From: Mycobacterium stomatepiae
GTDB taxonomy: Bacteria > Actinomycetota > Actinomycetes > Mycobacteriales > Mycobacteriaceae
Assembly (NCBI RefSeq): GCF_010731715.1
Contig: NZ_AP022587.1
Coordinates: 5,456,001-5,520,000 of the forward strand
Length of the DNA stretch: 64,000 nt
Direction of reading: 5' to 3'
Made by a program: the position numbers and the translations under genes. How positions within the stretch are numbered: the stretch's first letter is position 1; each line of letters starts with the position of its first letter. Shown here piece after piece: positions 58,800 to 64,000 of this stretch. Below the pieces are notes generated by a model. That model searched no databases and was not told where the DNA came from. It saw only the letters and a program-made list of their open reading frames with translations.

Positions 58800-59464
58800 G
58801 TGGTGCACAGCAGCGCCTACCCGCTACGCATCCGAAAAAGCGGCCCGACTGGATGGTCGGCGGGGCCACCATCCTCACCTTCGTCGCGCTGCTGTACCTG
58901 ATCGAGCTGTTCGACCAGCTGTCGCGACATTCGCTGGACGCCAACGGCATCAGGCCGCTGGAAACCGACGGCCTGTGGGGGATCGTCTTCGCGCCCGTGC
59001 TGCACGCCAACTGGCAGCACCTGATGGCCAATACCGTCCCGCTGCTGGTGCTCGGTTTTCTGATGACCCTGGCCGGCTTGTCCCGGTTCGTGTGGGCCAC
59101 CGCAATCGTGTGGATCCTGGGTGGCTTCGGCACCTGGTTGATCGGCAACTGGGGTAGCAACTGCGGGCCGACCGATCACATCGGGGCGTCCGGCCTGATC
59201 TTCGGCTGGCTGGCTTTCCTGCTGGTCTTCGGGATCTTCGTGCGGAAGCTCAGCGATATCGTCATCGGCCTGGTGGTGCTGTTCGTCTACGGCGGCGTGC
59301 TGTGGGGTGCCATGCCGGTGCTCGGTCAATGTGGCGGGGTGTCGTGGCAGGGCCACCTCTGCGGTGCCGTCGCCGGCATCGTGGCCGCGTATCTGTTGTC
59401 CGCTCCCGAACGCAAGGCCCGGGCGAAGCGCAAGGCCGGCAACGCGCCGCGGCTCAAGACATGA
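58796..59464 (+). CDS. Rhomboid-family intramembrane serine protease
   Basis: The 222-aa protein has six hydrophobic segments. The rhomboid motifs are [15 protein letters not shown], the catalytic serine in [12 protein letters not shown] and the histidine in [12 protein letters not shown]. It would cleave membrane proteins within the bilayer. ATG 58796 overlaps the stop of the MIRU peptide; the stop overlaps murI by four bases. Confidence 0.92.
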   Translation: MSGAQQRLPATHPKKRPDWMVGGATILTFVALLYLIELFDQLSRHSLDANGIRPLETDGLWGIVFAPVLHANWQHLMANTVPLLVLGFLMTLAGLSRFVWATAIVWILGGFGTWLIGNWGSNCGPTDHIGASGLIFGWLAFLLVFGIFVRKLSDIVIGLVVLFVYGGVLWGAMPVLGQCGGVSWQGHLCGAVAGIVAAYLLSAPERKARAKRKAGNAPRLKT

Positions 59465-60276
59465 GTTCAGCACTGGCGCCCGTCGGGGTCTTCGACTCCG
59501 GCGTCGGGGGATTGACCGTCGCCCGCGCGATCATCGACCAACTGCCGGACGAGGACATCGTCTACGTCGGCGACACCGGCAACGGCCCTTACGGTCCCCT
59601 GACCATTCCCGAGGTGCGCGCCCACGCGCTGGCCATCGGTGACGATCTGGTCAGCCGCGGCGTGAAGGCGTTGGTGATCGCGTGCAACACCGCCTCCGCG
59701 GCCTGCCTGCGCGACGCCCGCGAGCGCTACGACGTGCCCGTCGTCGAGGTGATCCTGCCGGCCGTGCGCCGCGCCGTCGCGACCACCCGCACCGGCCGCA
59801 TCGGTGTCATCGGTACCCAGGCGACCATCGCCTCGCACGCGTACCAGGACGCGTTCGCCGCCGCCCGCGACACCGAGATCACCGCGGTGGCCTGCCCGCG
59901 CTTCGTCGACTTCGTCGAGCGGGGCGTGACGAGCGGGCGTCAGGTGCTGGGACTGGCCGAGGGCTATCTGGAGCCACTGCAGCGCGCTCAGGTCGACACG
60001 CTGGTGCTGGGCTGCACGCACTACCCGCTGCTGTCGGGGTTGATTCAACTGGCGATGGGCGAAACTGTGACGCTCGTTTCCAGCGCCGAGGAAACCGCGA
60101 AGGAAGTGCTTCGGGTACTCACCGAACAGGATTTGCTGCGCCCGCATGACGCGCCGGCGGCCACCCGCGTCTTCGAAGCTACCGGCGACCCCGAGGCCTT
60201 CACGAAACTGGCGGCGCGATTCCTGGGGCCCGCCGTCGGCGGCGTCCGGCCGGTGCAACACTCGCCCATCGGCTAG
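59461..60276 (+). CDS. murI: Glutamate racemase
   Basis: The 271-aa enzyme makes D-glutamate for peptidoglycan. The two catalytic cysteines lie in [10 protein letters not shown] and [11 protein letters not shown], and the N-terminal [14 protein letters not shown] is the substrate loop. The frame runs upstream, but ATG 59461 overlaps the rhomboid stop (ATGA) and fits the family length. Confidence 0.97.
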   Translation: MSSALAPVGVFDSGVGGLTVARAIIDQLPDEDIVYVGDTGNGPYGPLTIPEVRAHALAIGDDLVSRGVKALVIACNTASAACLRDARERYDVPVVEVILPAVRRAVATTRTGRIGVIGTQATIASHAYQDAFAAARDTEITAVACPRFVDFVERGVTSGRQVLGLAEGYLEPLQRAQVDTLVLGCTHYPLLSGLIQLAMGETVTLVSSAEETAKEVLRVLTEQDLLRPHDAPAATRVFEATGDPEAFTKLAARFLGPAVGGVRPVQHSPIG

Positions 60277-60347
60277 GCCGCAGAGAGATTCTCATCACAT
60301 CAATCGTGCGATGTTTTTCTCATGGTGGTTCCGGGCATGGCACAGTA

Positions 60348-61133
60348 GTGCCTGTGCGAATAACCGTGCTCGGCTGCTCGGGCAGCGTGGTCGGTCCGGA
60401 CTCGCCAGCGTCGGGTTATTTGCTTCGGGCTCCGGACACTCCGCCGCTGGTACTGGACTTTGGCGGGGGTGTGCTAGGCGCCCTGCAGCGCCACGCCGAT
60501 CCGGGGACCGTGCACGTGCTCTTGTCGCATCTGCATGCCGACCACTGTCTCGATATGCCGGGGCTGTTCGTGTGGCGCCGCTACCACCCGTCGTCGAAGC
60601 CCCTCGGCAAGGCGATGCTGTACGGCCCCAGCGACACCTGGTCGCGGCTGGGCGCCGCGTCGTCACCCTACGGCGGTGAAATCGACGATTGCTCGGACAT
60701 ATTCGACGTCCATCACTGGGTCGACGGCGAGCCGGTCGCGGTCGGTGCACTTACCGTGACGCCACGGGTGGTGGCACACCCCACCGAGTCCTACGGCTTG
60801 CGGATCACCGATCCCGGCGGAGCGTCGTTCGTCTACAGCGGCGACACCGGGGTCTGCGATCAGCTCGTCGAGCTGGCGCGCGACGCCGACGTATTCCTCT
60901 GCGAGGCGTCCTGGACGCACGCGCCCGACCGTCCGCCCGCCTTGCACCTGTCCGGCACCGAGGCGGGCCGGGTCGCCGCGCAGGCCGGCGTTCGCGAGCT
61001 GCTGCTGACCCACATCCCGCCGTGGACCTCGCGTGAGGACGTGATCAGCGAAGCCAAGGCCGAGTTCGACGGTCCGGTGCACGCCGTGGTGTGCAACGAG
61101 ACCTTCGACGTTCGGCACTCCGAACGAGTCTGA
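60348..61133 (+). CDS. Metallo-beta-lactamase-fold phosphodiesterase (Rv1339-like cAMP PDE)
   Basis: The 261-aa protein has the MBL zinc motif HLHADHCLD, the HPTESYGLRI region, YSGDTG and LLLTHIPPW. It aligns over its length with M. tuberculosis Rv1339, reported as an atypical class II cAMP phosphodiesterase. It could oppose the adenylate cyclase at 40.5 kb. GTG 60348 (VPVRITVLGCSG) is chosen; GTG 60354 and 60306 are alternatives. Confidence 0.85.
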   Translation: MPVRITVLGCSGSVVGPDSPASGYLLRAPDTPPLVLDFGGGVLGALQRHADPGTVHVLLSHLHADHCLDMPGLFVWRRYHPSSKPLGKAMLYGPSDTWSRLGAASSPYGGEIDDCSDIFDVHHWVDGEPVAVGALTVTPRVVAHPTESYGLRITDPGGASFVYSGDTGVCDQLVELARDADVFLCEASWTHAPDRPPALHLSGTEAGRVAAQAGVRELLLTHIPPWTSREDVISEAKAEFDGPVHAVVCNETFDVRHSERV

Positions 61134-61188
61134 TTCGACCGACCGGTTCCCCGACGCCCCGCCGGGCCGGGGTGGCTAGGGTGATTGG

Positions 61189-61968
61189 GTGTCGAAACGA
61201 GAAGACGGTCGCAATGACGACGAGCTTCGCCCGGTAGTCATCACCCGGGGCTTCACCGAGAATCCCGCGGGTTCGGTGCTGATCGGATTCGGTGGAACCA
61301 AAGTCCTGTGCACCGCGAGTGTCACCGAGGGAGTACCGCGCTGGCGCAAGGGGTCTGGCCTGGGCTGGCTGACCGCGGAGTACGCGATGCTGCCGTCGGC
61401 CACCCATACCCGCTCCGACCGCGAATCGGTGAAGGGCCGGCTGTCCGGGCGCACCCAGGAGATCAGCCGGCTGGTCGGGCGCTCGCTGCGTGCGTGCATC
61501 GACCTGGCGGCGCTGGGGGAGAACACCATCGCCGTCGACTGCGATGTGCTGCAGGCCGACGGTGGCACTCGCACCGCCGCGATCACGGGTGCCTATGTGG
61601 CGCTGGCCGATGCGGTGACCTACCTGTCGGCGGCGGGCAAGCTCTCGGATCCACGACCGTTGTCGTGCGCGATCGCGGCGGTGAGCGTCGGTGTGGTCGA
61701 CGGCAGGATCCGCGTCGACCTGCCCTACGAGGAGGATTCGCGCGCCGAGGTCGACATGAACGTCGTCGCCACCGACACGGGCACCCTGGTGGAGGTCCAG
61801 GGCACCGGCGAGGGTGCGACGTTCCCACGCTCGACGCTGGACAAGCTGCTCGACATGGCGCTCGGTGCGTGCGACACACTTTTCGCCGCGCAGCGTGCGG
61901 CGCTGGAGTTGCCGTACCCGGGCGTGCTGCCCGACGGGCCAACCGCGCCGAAGGCGTTCGGCAGCTGA
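61189..61968 (+). CDS. rph: Ribonuclease PH
   Basis: The 259-aa phosphorolytic exonuclease trims tRNA 3' ends. Typical parts are [42 protein letters not shown] and the catalytic-loop aspartates in [15 protein letters not shown] and [18 protein letters not shown] 61189 is the start. It is followed after two bases by the XTP/dITP pyrophosphatase gene, a frequent bacterial pairing. Confidence 0.96.
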   Translation: MSKREDGRNDDELRPVVITRGFTENPAGSVLIGFGGTKVLCTASVTEGVPRWRKGSGLGWLTAEYAMLPSATHTRSDRESVKGRLSGRTQEISRLVGRSLRACIDLAALGENTIAVDCDVLQADGGTRTAAITGAYVALADAVTYLSAAGKLSDPRPLSCAIAAVSVGVVDGRIRVDLPYEEDSRAEVDMNVVATDTGTLVEVQGTGEGATFPRSTLDKLLDMALGACDTLFAAQRAALELPYPGVLPDGPTAPKAFGS

Positions 61969-61970
61969 CC

Positions 61971-62618
61971 GTGCCTGATGGTGACGACCCGCCGCGCCCG
62001 GCTTCGCCACCCTCGCGATCGTCACGGCTGCTGGTCGCCAGCCGCAACCCCAAGAAGCTGGCCGAACTGCGCCGAGTGCTCGACGGTGCCGGGCTGTCGG
62101 GGCTGACGCTGGTGTCGCTCAACGAGGTGGCGCCGTTCGACGAGGCGCCCGAGACCGGTGCGACGTTCGAGGACAACGCGTTGGCCAAGGCGCGGGATGC
62201 GTTCGCCGCTACCGGGTTAGCGACCGTGGCCGACGATTCCGGCCTGGAGGTGACTGCCCTCAATGGGATGCCCGGCGTGCTGTCGGCGCGCTGGGCGGGC
62301 ACCCACGGCGACGACGCCGGCAACACCGCGCTGCTGCTTGCCCAGCTCCGCGATGTGCCCGACGAACGGCGCTCCGCGGCGTTCGTGTCGGCCTGCGCGC
62401 TGGTGTCGGGCAGCGGGGAAGTCGTCGTCCGCGGCGAGTGGCAGGGCGCGATCGCCCGGGTGCCACGCGGCGACGGCGGGTTCGGCTACGACCCGGTTTT
62501 CGTTCCGGCCGGCTCCGAGCGATCCGCGGCGCAGTTGAGTCCCGCGGAGAAGGACGCGGCCTCGCATCGGGGTCGCGCGCTGGCCCTGCTGCTGCCCGCC
62601 TTACGCGAGCTGGCCTAG
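61971..62618 (+). CDS. XTP/dITP pyrophosphatase (RdgB/HAM1 family)
   Basis: The 215-aa protein hydrolyses non-canonical purine triphosphates to keep them out of nucleic acids. The family start LLVASRNPKKLAELRRVL is preceded by a 22-residue Pro/Ser-rich extension if GTG 61971 is used. TGATFEDNALAKARDA, VADDSGLEVTALNGMPGVLS and GFGYDPVFVP are signature segments. It is co-transcribed with rph. Confidence 0.94.
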   Translation: MPDGDDPPRPASPPSRSSRLLVASRNPKKLAELRRVLDGAGLSGLTLVSLNEVAPFDEAPETGATFEDNALAKARDAFAATGLATVADDSGLEVTALNGMPGVLSARWAGTHGDDAGNTALLLAQLRDVPDERRSAAFVSACALVSGSGEVVVRGEWQGAIARVPRGDGGFGYDPVFVPAGSERSAAQLSPAEKDAASHRGRALALLLPALRELA

Positions 62619-62634
62619 CCGCGCGGCAGCGAGC

Positions 62635-62985
62635 TCACAGCCCGTAGCGGGCCTTGATGTCCTTGGTCTGGAAGTGCTCGACGATGATGCCCAGCAGCGG
62701 GATCGTGCCGGCCAACAGCACGCCGATGGTCTTGCCGATCGGCCAGCGGACCTTGATGGCCAGGTTGAAAGCCGTGAGCACGTAAGCGAAATACACCCAG
62801 CCGTGCACCACTTCGATCCACCGGATCTCGTGGTGGAACGCGAGGTGCGAGACGATCTCGTAGCACAGTGCGATCAGCCACAGACCCGTCGTCCACGCCA
62901 TGATTCGGTAGCCGAGCAAGGCTGGGCGGATGCGGTCGGCGGAGACGGCTTCGCTGGTCTCGGAGGGTGTCTCGGGCGTGGTCAT
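62635..62985 (-). CDS. DUF3817 family membrane protein
   Basis: The 116-aa protein has three hydrophobic segments (about 25-45, 60-80 and 85-103) and the pattern HHEIRWIEVVHGWVYFAYVL, WPIGKTIGVLLAG. It corresponds to M. tuberculosis Rv1342c. Function unknown. ATG 62985 overlaps the stop of the preceding lprD-like gene by four bases, so the pair is one transcript, convergent with rph-rdgB. Confidence 0.85.
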   Translation of the reverse strand: MTTPETPSETSEAVSADRIRPALLGYRIMAWTTGLWLIALCYEIVSHLAFHHEIRWIEVVHGWVYFAYVLTAFNLAIKVRWPIGKTIGVLLAGTIPLLGIIVEHFQTKDIKARYGL

Positions 62986-63374
62986 GCAGTGGTCCTGTTC
63001 TGCTTTTCGGCATCGTTGGCTGCGAGCTGCGCTAGGTAAGCGTTGTACTCCCGCAGGGCGGGGTCGTCGGCGGGCTGCTGTGCGGGCGCGGGCCGCTCGG
63101 GTAACAGCCCGTCCGGGATCTCGGTGACCGCGCCCTGGTTGCGCGGTTTCGGCGGAGCCTCTTCGTAGCGGACGAAGTTGCGGTACGCGTAGAGGCAGAA
63201 CCACGCGAACAGCGGCCACTGCAACGCGTAGCCGAGGTTCTGGAAGGTGCCCGACGCCGATTGAAAGCGGGTCCACTGCCACCAGCCCAAGGCCAGGCAG
63301 CCGCAGGCCGAAGCGATCGCCAGGACGATCAGCGCGGGCCGGTGATGGCGCCGCCGAGGGGCTTCGCTGGACAC
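62982..63374 (-). CDS. lprD: Membrane or lipoprotein, LprD-like (130 aa)
   Basis: The protein has a basic N-terminus, a first hydrophobic stretch ending IASACGCLALGWW with a possible lipobox (ASAC, not a perfect one) and a second membrane segment (ALQWPLFAWFCLYAYRNF). The charged C-terminus ends DDPALREYNAYLAQLAANDA. The gene at this place in M. tuberculosis is named lprD. Whether it is lipidated is uncertain. Confidence 0.75.
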   Translation of the reverse strand: MSSEAPRRRHHRPALIVLAIASACGCLALGWWQWTRFQSASGTFQNLGYALQWPLFAWFCLYAYRNFVRYEEAPPKPRNQGAVTEIPDGLLPERPAPAQQPADDPALREYNAYLAQLAANDAEKQNRTTA

Positions 63375-63522
63375 CCCTCGACGGTACCGCGCGGGGGCCT
63401 ACGCAGCGCCGGCCGCCGTCCATTTCAGCGAACAACTGTTTATTGAATGCTGTCGTGGGGAAGCCGACTGACAACCGTGTTCTCAGCCGACGCACGGAAA
63501 CCTTAATAGACCACAGGGACAA

Positions 63523-64000
63523 ATGATGGGTTCTACCCTGCGCAGCCTCACTCGATGGAGCACGGCGCCGGCAAGGGGCGTCGAGACCGCCAAGTCCTGG
63601 GTCAACGTGCCGCGCGGGCTCGCAGCCCGTGCGACCACGCCGTTGCTCCCCGATGACTATCTCAAAATGCTCAACCCGCTGTGGTCGGCTCGCGAACTGC
63701 GCGGCCTGATCGTGGATGTGCATCCCGAGACCGCGGACTCGGCAACCGTGACGATCAAGCCGGGGTGGGGCTTCTCGGGTAAGTACCGGCCTGGCCAGTA
63801 CGTCGGTATCGGGTTGCGGATCGACGGCCGGTGGCACTGGCGCTCGTATTCATTGACGTCTATTCCACGGCGCGACAACAAGAACATCACGATCACCGTC
63901 AAGGCCACCCCCGAGGGTTTCTTGTCGACCCACCTGGTGAACGGTGTGGAGCCGGGGATCATCGTGCGCCTGGCTTCGCCGAAGGGGGAGTTCGCGCTAC
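63523..64000 (+). CDS. Ferredoxin reductase-like FAD oxidoreductase (partial at window edge)
   Basis: About 159 residues are visible from [40 protein letters not shown] and the FAD-binding RxYS motif (HWRSYSLTS) match M. tuberculosis Rv3230c, the electron donor to the stearoyl-CoA desaturase DesA3. The C-terminal NAD and 2Fe-2S domains lie beyond the window. ATG 63523 has AGGG upstream. In M. tuberculosis the next genes here are mycobactin genes (mbtL and others), so synteny ends in the gap 63375-63522. Confidence 0.85.
   Translation, partial: MMGSTLRSLTRWSTAPARGVETAKSWVNVPRGLAARATTPLLPDDYLKMLNPLWSARELRGLIVDVHPETADSATVTIKPGWGFSGKYRPGQYVGIGLRIDGRWHWRSYSLTSIPRRDNKNITITVKATPEGFLSTHLVNGVEPGIIVRLASPKGEFAL

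Overview
The window is a chromosome segment of a slow-growing Mycobacterium. The gene order argS-lysA-hom-thrC-thrB-rho-rpmE-prfA-prmC-wecA-atp operon-murA-rrs-rrl-rrf-ogt-alkA ... glgB/glgE/glgP-dinG-pncB1-clpS ... murI-rph matches, nearly gene for gene, the M. tuberculosis block that I remember as Rv1292-Rv1343c. Proteins are high-GC actinobacterial and many starts are GTG. The 16S gene has a short helix 18 and a helix-10 sequence that I associate with the M. simiae complex (M. simiae, genavense, triplex, lentiflavum). Species placement is an inference from memory.

Layout. (1) 1-4.25 kb is an accessory island on the 3' side of a tRNA-Arg(CCG) gene. It carries decayed phage-type helix-turn-helix genes, a small unknown gene, a TIR-domain gene, a convergent gene whose product has a HEPN-type RX4H motif, the tail of a tyrosine integrase, and a further unknown gene. 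(2) 4.4-17.4 kb holds argS, the lysine/threonine genes, rho, ribosomal protein L31, release factor 1 and its methylase, a tRNA t6A synthesis gene and wecA. (3) 17.4-26 kb is the complete F1Fo ATP synthase operon with its mycobacterial peculiarities (b-delta fusion, alpha tail, gamma loop). (4) 26-33.5 kb holds a cobalamin adenosyltransferase, murA and one rRNA operon with tandem promoters and a strong intrinsic terminator. (5) 33.5-40.5 kb is a less conserved stretch: ogt, a frameshifted alkA, two further broken genes (Lrp/AsnC type and VOC type), a divergent LysR/MFS pair, an esterase and a LmbE-type deacetylase. (6) 40.5-46 kb holds a membrane adenylate cyclase, the mismatch endonuclease nucS, methylmalonyl-CoA epimerase, a thiolase and a thioredoxin-like protein. 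(7) 46-53.3 kb is the glucan module glgB-glgE with divergent glgP. (8) 53.3-63.4 kb holds dinG, pncB1, clpS, a DmpA-type peptidase, a rhomboid protease, murI, a cAMP phosphodiesterase-like protein, rph and an XTP/dITP pyrophosphatase. (9) The right edge enters a ferredoxin-reductase-like gene of the fatty-acid-desaturase type, which breaks synteny with M. tuberculosis.

Compared with the remembered M. tuberculosis order, several items are missing: the transposase gene between DUF2550 and pduO, two of three tandem adenylate cyclases, PE_PGRS24, and the mec-cysO-cysM cysteine module between the DmpA peptidase and the rhomboid gene. A MIRU-like element sits where that module would be. The most novel-looking material is the TIR/HEPN island. 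The most striking decay signal is three frameshifted genes in about 2.4 kb downstream of ogt.
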